From the NCBI RefSeq assembly GCF_002483305.1, contig NZ_DLHQ01000016.1, forward strand, positions 18,144 to 82,143: 64,000 nucleotides of DNA. Direction: 5' to 3'. Of the stretch, positions 7,849 to 16,860 are shown one piece after another. A program made the translations under genes and the position numbers. The notes under the pieces were generated by a model, which had not been told where the DNA came from, searched no databases, and was given only the letters and a program-made list of their open reading frames with translations. Origin of the DNA: Brevundimonas sp. UBA7664. Lineage in GTDB: Bacteria; Pseudomonadota; Alphaproteobacteria; Caulobacterales; Caulobacteraceae. Position 1 is the first letter of the stretch; every line of letters begins with the position of its first letter.

Positions 7849-9918
7849 TTATTCGACCCCGAGCTCTTCCAGCAGGTGCGGGCTCGGATAGATGTTGCGC
7901 AGCGCTTCCGTGATCGCCGCCGTCGACACCGATACCGTCCGGTTCAGCGCGCCGTCATAGCCGTACGACCCGCCCAGCGAGTGGATGTTGCCGTCGAAGG
8001 CCGCGCCGATGACTTCCCCGGCCGCGTTGATCACGGGCGAACCCGAGTTGCCGCCGATGATGTCGTTGGTCGAGGAGAAGTCATAGACCGTCTCCATGTT
8101 CACCCGGGCCTGATTGTCGATGAAGGCCTGGGCCGCGTTGAACGGCTCGGCGCCGGTCGCCCGCTCGTACAGGCCGCCCATATAGGTGAAGGCCGGCACG
8201 GTGACGCCGCGATAGGTCCAGCCCTCGACCCGGCCGTATGACAGCCGCAGCGAGAAGGTGGCGTCCGGATACTGGTTGGTCCCATAGGCCGCGAACCGGG
8301 CCTGGGCGACCTTTTCGGCCGCGCGGGCGGTCGGGGCGTTGACCTCGGCGGCCCAGCGGGCGCCGATCGCCTGGGCGGCGGCGTCATTGGCGATGACGAA
8401 GGCGAGCAGCGGGTCTGCCGCGGCCAGCTCCTCGGTCGTCATGGTGGCGGCCCGGGCGCGGAAGGCGGCGTCCTCCATCTGCGTGCCCGAGATCAGCCGC
8501 TCGGCCAGGGCTTCCGGGCTCTCGCGGCCCAGCATGGCCTTCACCTCGGGATGATCGACCGTCAGATACTCGCGGGTCTTGGACAGCCAGTAGCGCAGGC
8601 GGATCTCTTCCATCTCGATCGCGATGGGCGTCTCCTCGCCGAGCATGGCGGTCAGGCGCGCGCGTTGCGCCTCGGTGATCGACGTATTCTTCGACGCCCG
8701 CACGAGGGCCCGGGCCATCTGGTACAGGGTCGAACCGCCGCCGGCGGCCTGCTCCAGCTGGCGCACCGGCAGGAAGAGGTCGCGCGCCGTGGCCTGGACC
8801 CGCTCCAGGTCGGTCCAGGGGTCGCCGATCTGCTGCACCAGATTGGGGTCGGCGGCGACGCGGGCGCGCAGCTCGGCCTCGGCTTCGCGCTTGGCTTCCA
8901 TGAAGGCCGGATCGGTCAGGGCGCCCTGCTGGCCGTAATAGACCTTGAAGCTGTTCTCGAGGCCGAAGATCGGATCGAACGACAGCCGCTTGGCCTCGTC
9001 GCCGGTCAGCGAATACTCCAGCAGACGACCGCGCAGTTCCGAGGTCTGGATCAGGGTCACCGGCAGTTGCTGGTCCCGCAGGCGCTCCAGCTGGCTCATC
9101 GTCAGCAGGCGCGAGGTCGAGCCGGGGTTGCCCGCCACGAAGGTCACATCGCCCTCGGCCGGAGCGTTCGGGTTCCAGCGCAGGAAGCTGGGGCTCTCGA
9201 CCGGCTGGCCATTCTCATAGGCGCGCAGGAAACCGGCATCGAGGGCGTAGCGCGGGAAGTTGAAATTGTCGGGGTCGCCACCGAAGAAGGCGGCCTGGTT
9301 CTCGGGTGCGAACACCAGCCGCACGTCGTCATAGCGGCGGAATTTGTACAGGGCGTAGCGGCCGCCGCGGTAGAAGCTGATCACCTGGCAGTTGAACTTC
9401 GGATCGCCGGCGCAGGCCTCGGTCTGGATGGCGTTGGTTTCGGCCGAGCGGGCGGCGTTGAAGGCCGCGCCTTCCAGGCCGGCGCCGGACGCCAGCACCC
9501 GGTCCGTCACATCGACGATGTCGACCAGCACCTCGGCGGTCTGGCCCGGGCAGCGCCGCTCTTCCTCGCGGTTGGCGGTCAGGAAGCCGTTCTTCACAAA
9601 GTCCTGCTCGGGCGTGGACAGTTCCTGCACGCAGCCGACGACGCAGTGCCAGTTGGTCAGGATCAGGCCCTGGTCCGACACGAACGAGGCCGAACAGCCC
9701 TGGATGCGCACCGCCGCGTTGCGGACCCGGTCCAGCCACGCCTGGTCGATCCGGGTGCCGTATTTGTCGTTCACCGTCTGGATCGGGAAATTGTCGAACG
9801 TCCACATGCCTTCATCGGCGCGGGCGGACGAGGGCGCGGCCATGACGGCCAGCACGCCGGCGACGGCGGCTATGGAGGCGGTCGCCGATACGGCGGCGCG
9901 GAGCGAACGAAGCAGCAT
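7849..9918 (-). CDS. S46 family dipeptidyl-peptidase (second of a tandem pair), DPP7-like
   Basis: Paralogue of the gene at 5592-7667, 689 residues. It has a signal peptide (SLRAAVSATASIAAVAGVLA), the family start DEGMWTFDNFPI, catalytic His91 in TNWHCVVGC and nucleophile Ser625 in GGNSGSPVIN. The specificity position after FD is Gly643 (AFDGN), the residue typical of DPP7 enzymes that prefer hydrophobic P1 residues; in DPP11 this is Arg and gives acidic preference. The start is set by GGGAG ten bases upstream. The two genes could be one transcript, but the hairpin element between them may separate their expression. Confidence 0.95.
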   Translation of the reverse strand: MLLRSLRAAVSATASIAAVAGVLAVMAAPSSARADEGMWTFDNFPIQTVNDKYGTRIDQAWLDRVRNAAVRIQGCSASFVSDQGLILTNWHCVVGCVQELSTPEQDFVKNGFLTANREEERRCPGQTAEVLVDIVDVTDRVLASGAGLEGAAFNAARSAETNAIQTEACAGDPKFNCQVISFYRGGRYALYKFRRYDDVRLVFAPENQAAFFGGDPDNFNFPRYALDAGFLRAYENGQPVESPSFLRWNPNAPAEGDVTFVAGNPGSTSRLLTMSQLERLRDQQLPVTLIQTSELRGRLLEYSLTGDEAKRLSFDPIFGLENSFKVYYGQQGALTDPAFMEAKREAEAELRARVAADPNLVQQIGDPWTDLERVQATARDLFLPVRQLEQAAGGGSTLYQMARALVRASKNTSITEAQRARLTAMLGEETPIAIEMEEIRLRYWLSKTREYLTVDHPEVKAMLGRESPEALAERLISGTQMEDAAFRARAATMTTEELAAADPLLAFVIANDAAAQAIGARWAAEVNAPTARAAEKVAQARFAAYGTNQYPDATFSLRLSYGRVEGWTYRGVTVPAFTYMGGLYERATGAEPFNAAQAFIDNQARVNMETVYDFSSTNDIIGGNSGSPVINAAGEVIGAAFDGNIHSLGGSYGYDGALNRTVSVSTAAITEALRNIYPSPHLLEELGVE

Positions 9919-10113
9919 TCTGCGAATTCTCCCAAGGGGACCGGCGGACGTCGCCGATCGTTTCAATCTGAATAGACACGATGAACGAGCTCCGTCCATG
10001 TGGCACGACAGGCCTTGCGCAAGCGTAACCGCGCTCGCCTTACCCCGATTTAACTTGGCCGCGCTCCCTTGCACCGTCAGATAGCGGTCAACGTCAGGGG
10101 TCTTTCCGTTTCC

Positions 10114-11286
10114 ATGTCGCTTGCACTTTCAACCCTCCTCTATGAGTGGCGGCGCTATATGGCCGCCGTCATGGCCCTGGCCCTGTCCGGCCTGCTCGTG
10201 CTCGCCATGACCGGCGTCTTCATCGGCATCGGCAAGGGCTTCACCGCGACCATCGAGCGGTCCAGCGCCGACATCATCATCATGCAGCCGGGCGCCACCA
10301 GCCTGATGGGCGGGCCCTCGGGCGTGCCGCGGCGCTTCATCCCCATGGCCTACCGCAACCCGCAGGTGATCGAGGTCCAGCCGCTCGACGGCGCGGGCGG
10401 TTCGTTCCAGTCGGTCAAGAACGTCGACCCGACCATGTCCCAGGCCGAGCGCGCCCGCCAACGCGCGCCGAAGCAGGAATTCGTCCAGGCCAGCATCATC
10501 GACACCACGCCCGGCGCGGTGACCATCCCGACCGACTATTCCCAGGAACTGGTCGACGCCCTGCGCCAGCCCTACACCGTCGCCATCGACGAGACGGCCG
10601 TCGCCAAGCTGGGCGTCAAGCTCGGCGACAAGGCGCTGTACAACGGTCAGACGGTCACCGTGGTCGGCATCACCCGCGGCTATCCCAACATGATGGGGTC
10701 CACCATCGTCATGTCGCGCGACACCCTGCGGATGCTCGGCCAGGCCGACACCGGCCCCCGCGTCGGCCCGCTGATGATCAAGCTGCGCGACCCGGCCCAG
10801 GCCACGGTGGTCGCCGCCCAGCTGAACACCCTCGGCGATGGCCAGTGGAAGGCATGGACCCGTCAGGAACTGGCCGACGCCAACGCCGGCGCCATGTTCG
10901 AGGAAGGCATTCTGGTCATCATCATCGGCGGCTGCGTGGTCCTGGGCACCATCATCGGCGTGACCATCACCTGGCAGACCCTGCGCGGCGCCATCATGGC
11001 CAATATCAAGGAGTTCGCCTCGCTGCGCGCCCTCGGCGTCGGCATGGGCTCGCTGAACCGCATCGTCATGGAGCTCAGCTTCTGGGTCGGCCTCGTCGGC
11101 GTCGCCGCCGCCATCGGCCTGACCTTGCTGGTGCAGATGCTGGCCATGGCCAATGCCGTGATCATCGCCCTGCCGCCGGTCCTGCTGATCATCGTCGGCG
11201 GCGGATTGATCGTCATCGCCATGCTGTCGGGCCTTCTCTCCCTCGGCATCCTCAAGAACAGCCAGCCCGCGGATCTGCTGCGATGA
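10114..11286 (+). CDS. ABC transporter permease, FtsX/DevC type
   Basis: Membrane subunit of a type VII (MacB/FtsX-like) ABC system. The 390-residue protein has one N-terminal helix (AAVMALALSGLLVLAMTGVF), a large periplasmic domain (about residues 45-265), and three C-terminal helices (ILVIIIGGCVVLGTIIGVTI, FWVGLVGVAAAIGLTLLVQM, LLIIVGGGLIVIAMLSGLLS). This topology, with an ATPase and a HlyD-like adaptor following in the same operon, is that of DevBCA/MacAB-like exporters that push substrates across the envelope by mechanotransmission. The next gene starts inside its stop codon (ATGA). Substrate unknown. Confidence 0.9.
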   Translation: MSLALSTLLYEWRRYMAAVMALALSGLLVLAMTGVFIGIGKGFTATIERSSADIIIMQPGATSLMGGPSGVPRRFIPMAYRNPQVIEVQPLDGAGGSFQSVKNVDPTMSQAERARQRAPKQEFVQASIIDTTPGAVTIPTDYSQELVDALRQPYTVAIDETAVAKLGVKLGDKALYNGQTVTVVGITRGYPNMMGSTIVMSRDTLRMLGQADTGPRVGPLMIKLRDPAQATVVAAQLNTLGDGQWKAWTRQELADANAGAMFEEGILVIIIGGCVVLGTIIGVTITWQTLRGAIMANIKEFASLRALGVGMGSLNRIVMELSFWVGLVGVAAAIGLTLLVQMLAMANAVIIALPPVLLIIVGGGLIVIAMLSGLLSLGILKNSQPADLLR

Positions 11287-12035
11287 GCAAGACCACGACT
11301 CACGGCAAGCACGGCGATTTCGCGATCGAGGCCAAGGGCCTGGTGAAGCGGTTCAAGTCCGGCAAGCAGTTCATCGAAGTGCTGAAGGGCGTGGATTTCG
11401 ACGCCCGCCACGGCGACCTGACCATGGTCATGGGTCCGTCCGGCTCCGGCAAATCAACCCTGATCGCCGCCCTGTCCGGCCTGCTCCGGCCGGAAGAGGG
11501 CCGGGTCGATGCGCTCGACGTCGACGACCTGTGGAAACTGTCCTCCGGCAAGATCGACAAATTCCGCCTCGATCACTGCGGCTTCATCTTCCAGGGCTTC
11601 AACCTCTTCCCCGCCCTGACCGCCCTGCAACAGGTCGAGGTGGTGCTGAAATTCCAGGGTCTGTCCCCAGGCGACGCCCGCCGTCAGGCGACCGCGACCC
11701 TTGAGGAGGTCGGCCTCGGCCCGCGTCTTCATCAGCGGCCGTCGATCCTGTCCGGCGGCGAGAAACAGCGTGTCGCGATCGCCCGCTGCCTGGCCAAGAA
11801 CCCGCAGATCCTGTTCGCGGACGAGCCGACCTCCGCTCTTGACGGCGAGAACGGCCAGATCGTCATCCGGCTGCTGCGCCGCGCCGCCACCGAACACGGC
11901 GCTTCGGTCATCTGCGTCACCCACGATCCTCGCCTCGAGGAATGGGCCGACCGGGTCATCAAGATCGAAGACGGCGTGATCATCGACGATCAACGCCGCA
12001 CCCCCAATCCCGACGCCACGCTGGCGTCGCACTGA
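11283..12035 (+). CDS. ABC transporter ATP-binding protein (DevA/LolD/MacB type)
   Basis: ATPase partner of the upstream permease. The 250-residue protein has Walker A GPSGSGKST (residues 51-59), the Q-loop in FIFQGFNLFPALTALQ, the ABC signature LSGGEKQRVAIARCL, Walker B ILFADEPTSALD and the H-loop VTHD. The FNLFPALT stretch and short length are typical of the LolD/MacB/FtsE group. Its ATG overlaps the permease stop by four bases, which implies translational coupling. The adaptor gene follows after 20 bases. Confidence 0.95.
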   Translation: MSKTTTHGKHGDFAIEAKGLVKRFKSGKQFIEVLKGVDFDARHGDLTMVMGPSGSGKSTLIAALSGLLRPEEGRVDALDVDDLWKLSSGKIDKFRLDHCGFIFQGFNLFPALTALQQVEVVLKFQGLSPGDARRQATATLEEVGLGPRLHQRPSILSGGEKQRVAIARCLAKNPQILFADEPTSALDGENGQIVIRLLRRAATEHGASVICVTHDPRLEEWADRVIKIEDGVIIDDQRRTPNPDATLASH

Positions 12036-12055
12036 CCTCCGTAGGATCTTTCGCC

Positions 12056-13090
12056 ATGCCCGCCTTCTTCAAGAATAAATGGCTCTGGATCGGCCTCGTG
12101 CTGATCGTCGTCATCGTCGTCGGCTTCATGTTCATGCAGAGCGCCGGCAAGGCGAAGAAGGCCGAGGAAGAGAAGGCCGCGGCCACCCGCGTCGAGAGCC
12201 CCTATGCGGCCATCGCCAACGGCAAGGTCGACGTCGAGGGCGGCATCATCCAGATCGCGGCCCGCCGCGGCGGCGTCGTCCGCGAAGTGCTGGTCCAGGA
12301 AGGCGACCGCGTCGTCGCCGGCCAGATCCTCGCCCGTCAGGAAGACGACGAACCCCGCCTCGCCCTGCAAAGCGCCAACGCCGACGTCGCCCAGGCCGAA
12401 AGCCAGCTGCGCTTGATCCAGGTCGACATCCGCACCGCCCAGCGCGAGCACGACCGTCTCGCCCGGCTGGTCGACTCCAACTTCGTCGCCGCCTCGCGCA
12501 TGGACCAGGCCCGCGACGCCATCGCCACGGCCCAGGCCCGCCTCGCCAGCCAGCAGGCGGCCGTCCAGACCGCCCGCGCCCGCCGCGACCAGGCCGCCTA
12601 CAATGTCGAGCTGACCGTGATCCGCGCGCCCCAGTCGGGCCGCATCGTGCGCCGCTACGCCAACCCCGGCGCCGGCGCCTCGACCCTGAACGTGTCCAAC
12701 ATGTTCGATCTCGAGCCCGACGCCCCGCGCATCGCCCGCGCCGAAATCGTCGAGAGCGACATCCCCAACATCACCCCCGGCCAGGCCGTCGAGATCACCC
12801 CCGAGGGCGATCCGTCCAAGGTCTATGTCGGCGCCGTCCTGCGCCGCGCCGCGGTCTTCGGCGCCCGCAAGCTGGCCTCGGACGATCCGTCGCAACGCTC
12901 GGACGAGCGCGTCGTCGAGGTCGTCGTCACCGCCGGCGACGCCCCCCTGCTGATCGGCCAGCGGGTGCTGGTGAAATTCATGAAGCCCGGCGAAACCGCC
13001 GGCGCCCCCCGCGCCGTCGCCGCCGGCGTTCCGGCCAACCGCTCCATGACCAATCCCGACGACCGGGCCCAGCAGGATCCGGGCGGCTGA
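12056..13090 (+). CDS. HlyD-family periplasmic adaptor (membrane fusion protein)
   Basis: Adaptor of the ABC exporter encoded by the two preceding genes. It has an N-terminal membrane anchor (WLWIGLVLIVVIVVGFMFMQ), then a biotinyl-lipoyl-like half (GGVVREVLVQEGDRVVAGQI), a coiled-coil hairpin of about 100 residues rich in Ala, Gln, Arg (ANADVAQAESQLRLIQVDIR ... LASQQAAVQTARARRD), the second lipoyl half (TVIRAPQSGRIVRR) and a beta-barrel. The length of 344 residues and order fit DevB/MacA-like adaptors. A strong terminator hairpin follows at 13126-13153, so the operon seems to end here. Confidence 0.93.
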   Translation: MPAFFKNKWLWIGLVLIVVIVVGFMFMQSAGKAKKAEEEKAAATRVESPYAAIANGKVDVEGGIIQIAARRGGVVREVLVQEGDRVVAGQILARQEDDEPRLALQSANADVAQAESQLRLIQVDIRTAQREHDRLARLVDSNFVAASRMDQARDAIATAQARLASQQAAVQTARARRDQAAYNVELTVIRAPQSGRIVRRYANPGAGASTLNVSNMFDLEPDAPRIARAEIVESDIPNITPGQAVEITPEGDPSKVYVGAVLRRAAVFGARKLASDDPSQRSDERVVEVVVTAGDAPLLIGQRVLVKFMKPGETAGAPRAVAAGVPANRSMTNPDDRAQQDPGG

Positions 13091-13125
13091 TCCGCGACAG
13101 GACCGGCCCGCAAGCGCAACAAGAA

Positions 13126-13153
13126 GGGCTCCGGCGAACGCCGGAGCCCTTTT
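13126..13153 (+). terminator. Rho-independent terminator after the ABC export operon
   Basis: An 11-base perfect stem (GGGCTCCGGCG / CGCCGGAGCCC) with a two-base loop is followed by TTTT. It lies between the adaptor gene and the convergent crotonase-fold gene and could serve both strands. Confidence 0.85.
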
Positions 13154-13180
13154 CGGTTGGGACATCCGCCGATCCGGAGA

Positions 13181-13978
13181 TCAGTCCCCCCGGAACGAGG
13201 GGCGACGTTTTTCCAGGGCGGCCGCGGCGCCTTCGGCGTGATCGTTGGTGAGATGCGCCAGGGCCTGCATCGCCGCCGTCATCTCCAGGATCTGGTCGAA
13301 CGTCGCGTCGCGCCCTTGCCGCAGCAGCGCCTTCGTCATCCGCAGGGCGTTCGGCGCCTGCGCAGCCACCTCCTCCGCGATCGCCATGGCCTCGTCCATC
13401 AGCCGCTCCGGCGCGACCACCCGGCTGACCAGTCCCCATTCCATCGCCGTCTTCGCGTCCAGCATCCGGGCGGTGAACAGCATCTCGGCGGCCCGCGCAT
13501 AGCCGATGTTGCGCGGCATCAGCCACGCCCCGCCGTCCCCCGGCAAGATCCCCAGCTTCAGGAACGGCACGCCGAAGCTGGCCGTCTCCGAGGCGATGCG
13601 GATGTCCGCCAGTCCGGCGATGTCGCACCCCAGCCCCATGGCCGGCCCGTTCACCGCCGCGATCAGCGGAACCTCCAGCCCGTACAGCGACCGCACGATC
13701 CGGTGCACCACGCGCCGATAGCGCTCGCGGATCTCCGCGCCCGACCCGGCGAACATGTCGCGCCGGTCCTTCATCGCCTTCAGGTCACCGCCCGCCGAGA
13801 ACGCCCGCCCCGCCCCGGTCAGGATCACGCAGCGCACCGCGGGATCGGCGTTGACCGCCTCGCAGGCCGCCGCGAAGGCCTCGCCGTCCTCGAGATCGGG
13901 CAGGGCGTTGAGCCGGTCGGGCCGGTCCAGGGTCCAGAGTTCGATATGGTCGTGGCGGTCTCGGCGGATCAGGGTCAT
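13181..13978 (-). CDS. Enoyl-CoA hydratase/isomerase (crotonase) family protein
   Basis: A 265-residue crotonase-fold protein that should bind an acyl-CoA. The two oxyanion-hole segments are clear: RAFSAGGDLKAM and AVNGPAMGLGCDIAG. At the positions of the two catalytic glutamates of classical enoyl-CoA hydratase there is Asp (in GCDIAG) and a hydrophobic residue (in FGVPFLKLGILPGDGG), so simple water addition is doubtful; an isomerase, decarboxylase or other role is as likely. The ATG at 13978 is preferred to a GTG six codons earlier. No neighbour hints at the pathway. Confidence 0.9.
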   Translation of the reverse strand: MTLIRRDRHDHIELWTLDRPDRLNALPDLEDGEAFAAACEAVNADPAVRCVILTGAGRAFSAGGDLKAMKDRRDMFAGSGAEIRERYRRVVHRIVRSLYGLEVPLIAAVNGPAMGLGCDIAGLADIRIASETASFGVPFLKLGILPGDGGAWLMPRNIGYARAAEMLFTARMLDAKTAMEWGLVSRVVAPERLMDEAMAIAEEVAAQAPNALRMTKALLRQGRDATFDQILEMTAAMQALAHLTNDHAEGAAAALEKRRPSFRGD

Positions 13979-14026
13979 GCGCCCGGTGTGCCGCACGCCT
14001 GCCCGCGCCGCAATGTCAGACGGAGG

Positions 14027-14347
14027 TCAACCCGTCTGCGAGGATTTCCGCGCCAGCGACCACCAGGCCCGCACCCGGACGGGCTCGGGCGGCTCCTCGG
14101 CCATGGTCGCGGCCGCCGCCAGGCCGACGACGGTGCGCCCCGCCTCGGCCCCGGGTGGGACGGTCCAGTCCTCGTCGATGAAACAGGCCCGTTCGCCGGG
14201 CGCGGGATCGGCCGTCGTCGCCTGGATCGGGGTCGCCGGATCCGGAGCCGCGGCGAGCGAGAAGTCCACCCCCCGCTCCACGGACCAGCCGGTGCGCCAC
14301 GGCCGTGCAGCCGTTCTCGCAACCAGCGTCGCCCTCAACCTGAACAT
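14027..14347 (-). CDS. Small hypothetical protein
   Basis: A 106-residue frame with strong G/C preference at third codon positions, as in the neighbouring real genes, so it is probably coding. It starts MFRLRATLVARTAARPW, holds VDFSLAAAPDPATPIQATT and PGERACFIDEDWTVPPGAE, and ends in a basic tail RAWWSLARKSSQTG. No family is recognised and no signal peptide or membrane helix is evident. It shares the strand of the crotonase gene, 48 bases upstream of it. An overlapping opposite-strand frame exists but has poorer composition. Confidence 0.5.
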   Translation of the reverse strand: MFRLRATLVARTAARPWRTGWSVERGVDFSLAAAPDPATPIQATTADPAPGERACFIDEDWTVPPGAEAGRTVVGLAAAATMAEEPPEPVRVRAWWSLARKSSQTG

Positions 14348-14425
14348 GGTCCCCACCCTTCAGGACGGGACACTGGCACAGGATGAGGCTTCGCGCGACT
14401 GATCAACCCTGACGGTGGAATTGCA

Positions 14426-14455
14426 AAGCCCCGGCCTTGCGGACCGGGGCTTTTG
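14426..14455. terminator. Terminator-like hairpin
   Basis: AAGCCCCGG and CCGGGGCTT form a nine-base stem around a nine-base loop, followed by TTG. On the minus strand the same hairpin ends in TTTGC. It lies downstream (on the minus strand) of the small gene at 14490-14645 and probably ends that transcript. Confidence 0.65.
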
Positions 14456-14489
14456 TCAGTCGCGGCGGCCCCCGAAGAGGCGCCCCTGT

Positions 14490-14645
14490 CTAGTCGCGCT
14501 TGCGCAGCTTGATGGGTACGAAGTTGGACGGGTGGCTGACCACGCGGTCGCCGGCCCCATAGCCGTTCTTCGTATTGACCAGCATCCCGCCCCAGAGGGC
14601 GAAGGACATCATGGCGTGCTGCAGGTTCCGGTCTCTGTCTTTCAT
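14490..14645 (-). CDS. Small hypothetical protein (51 residues)
   Basis: A short gene supported by a good ribosome binding site, AAAGGAG, eight bases before the ATG. The product begins MKDRDRNLQHAMMSFALWGG, has a short hydrophobic stretch, then KNGYGAGDRVVSHPSN and a basic end. No family is recognised. A longer frame to 14762 exists but the site and lower-GC leader argue for the short form. A terminator-like hairpin follows. Confidence 0.5.
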   Translation of the reverse strand: MKDRDRNLQHAMMSFALWGGMLVNTKNGYGAGDRVVSHPSNFVPIKLRKRD

Positions 14646-14799
14646 CCTGGCGTCTCCTTTCGAGTGATTGATGAAAAGAGACGCGTCGTGCTTTTCGGGA
14701 ATCTCACCGTCATAGTCGTTTCGCGTCAGGCTCCATCTAATGCCGTGACGCGAAAAATGCAATCAGTTTTACTCCGCTACCGGACCATATTTCGTATTC

Positions 14800-15024
14800 A
14801 TGTCATCAACTGTCGCCCAGAATCCACAAGGCCCCCCACGCAGCATCGCCACCCCCTGCGTCAAGGTCTGCGTCGTCGACGGCGCCACCAGCCTGTGCCT
14901 CGGCTGCTGGCGCACCCTGTCCGAGATCGGCGGCTGGAGCGGCTTCACCGACGCGGAACGGGCGCGGATCATGGCTGAGCTTCCGGGGAGGGAGGAAGGG
15001 TCGAGGGTCGAGGGTCGAGGGTAA
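14800..15024 (+). CDS. DUF1289 family protein
   Basis: A 74-residue protein with the DUF1289 (PF06945) cysteine pattern: PCVKVCVVDGATSLCLGCWR followed by TLSEIGGWSGFTDAERARIM. Four cysteines suggest metal or Fe-S binding; the function of the family is unknown. The C-terminal tail REEGSRVEGRG is encoded by the left arm of a 7-base repeat array (TCGAGGG units), so the tail has probably been altered by the repeat rather than by selection on the protein. Confidence 0.85.
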   Translation: MSSTVAQNPQGPPRSIATPCVKVCVVDGATSLCLGCWRTLSEIGGWSGFTDAERARIMAELPGREEGSRVEGRG

Positions 15025-15100
15025 GGCGGCAGGGCTTTCTTTGACCCCATCCCCCGTCCTCTTCTCTCTCGACCCTCGACCCTCGACCCTCAGCCCTCCC
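14985..15100. repeat. Inverted array of 7-base units with perfect long stem
   Basis: The left arm carries three consecutive TCGAGGG units (about 14998-15022) and the right arm three GACCCTC-type units (about 15067-15092), about 24 bases of perfect complement around a 43-base spacer. The flanks extend the pairing (GGGAGGGAGG / CCCTCCC). The left arm overlaps the 3' end of the DUF1289 gene. It shares its plan, but not its unit, with 5511-5585 and 15711-15793. Confidence 0.8.
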
Positions 15101-15196
15101 TTAACCCCCCGCAAACCACGCCCCTTCACCGCATCCCAACCGCCGTGTGCGACAGGGGAGGGGCCGCAGAAGCGGCGCGTTCACGGCGAGCTGCGT

Positions 15197-15706
15197 ATGC
15201 GTTTCGACCTTTCCTCCCTCGGCGTCATGACCCTGGCGGTCGCGTCGGCCCTGACCACCGCCTGGTGGCTCAACCACGCTGACGCGCGGGGGCAGGCGCA
15301 CGCCGCCGTGCCCGCCGCTGTCCACGCCCCGGCCCGGGGCGGTCCCGCCCAGGTGCTCAAGGCCGCCGACGGCCACTACTGGGCCGACGCCCTGATCGAC
15401 GGTAAGGCCGTCCGCGTCATGGTCGACACCGGCGCCAGCGTCGTGGCCCTGACCCCCGCCGACGCCGCCCGTCTCGGCCTGCGGCTCAAGGCCGACGACT
15501 TCTCCGGCACGGTCATCACCGCCTCCGGCCCGGTCCGCGCCGCCCCGGTCGAGCTGGGCGCCGTCGCCGTCGCCGGCGCCCGCGTCGAACGCGTCGAGGC
15601 CCTCGTCGTCGAACACGGCCTGCCCCACTCCCTGCTCGGCATGAGCTACCTCGGCCGCCTCTCCTCCTTCAGCGCCACGCCGGCGGAGATCACGCTGCGA
15701 CCGTGA
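15197..15706 (+). CDS. TIGR02281-type retropepsin-like aspartic protease
   Basis: A 169-residue, probably membrane-anchored or periplasmic, clan AA aspartic protease. An N-terminal hydrophobic segment (LGVMTLAVASALTTAWWL) is followed by the single active-site motif VMVDTGASVVALT (Asp77), with the second family motif HSLLGMSYLGRL near the C-terminus. Such enzymes act as dimers. The ATG at 15197 is preferred because the upstream extension consists of repeat-derived sequence. The stop is followed within a few bases by a heptamer hairpin array. Confidence 0.88.
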   Translation: MRFDLSSLGVMTLAVASALTTAWWLNHADARGQAHAAVPAAVHAPARGGPAQVLKAADGHYWADALIDGKAVRVMVDTGASVVALTPADAARLGLRLKADDFSGTVITASGPVRAAPVELGAVAVAGARVERVEALVVEHGLPHSLLGMSYLGRLSSFSATPAEITLRP

Positions 15707-15710
15707 AGCG

Positions 15711-16615
<905 letters not shown>

Positions 16616-16639
16616 GGGGAAGGGATAGCGCACACTGAA

Positions 16640-16774
16640 CCCCTCTCCCAATGGGAGAGGGGCAGGGGTGAGGGGTTACGGTGTTCGGGCGTCAGGCGAC
16701 GTAACCCTCACCCTTTCGCGCAAGGACGATCGCTTCGCGCTCGTGCGCTCAAGCCCTCTCCCGACGGGAGAGGG
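16640..16774. repeat. Compound hairpin intergenic element (REP-like)
   Basis: Ends are CCCTCTCCCAATGGGAGAGG and CCCTCTCCCGACGGGAGAGG hairpins. Inside, GTGAGGGGTTACG pairs with CGTAACCCTCAC. The right part AAGGACGATCGCTTCGCGC plus GTGCGCTCAAGCCCTCTCCC is almost the same as in the element at 23604-23781. It fills the upstream space shared by the divergent TauE-type gene and the secreted repeat protein gene. Confidence 0.75.
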
Positions 16775-16860
16775 TTCACCCACTGCCACCCCGCAACCTT
16801 TCCCCGCCGACTCCCGTTCTCTCCGGCAACAGGGCAACCCCCACCCGGAAAGAACCCCCC

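Noticed and set aside
8551..9975. Long plus-strand frame opposite the second S46 peptidase
   Set aside because: Composition is a mirror of the real gene and no family-like motifs are seen.
10146..11282. Extension of the ABC ATPase frame far upstream through the permease gene
   Set aside because: The upstream codons are out-of-frame permease sequence; ATPase homology begins at the ATG at 11283.
14985..15100. Tandem repeats considered as a CRISPR array
   Set aside because: Units are only 7 bases, directly adjacent with no spacers, and face an inverted array; no cas genes are present.
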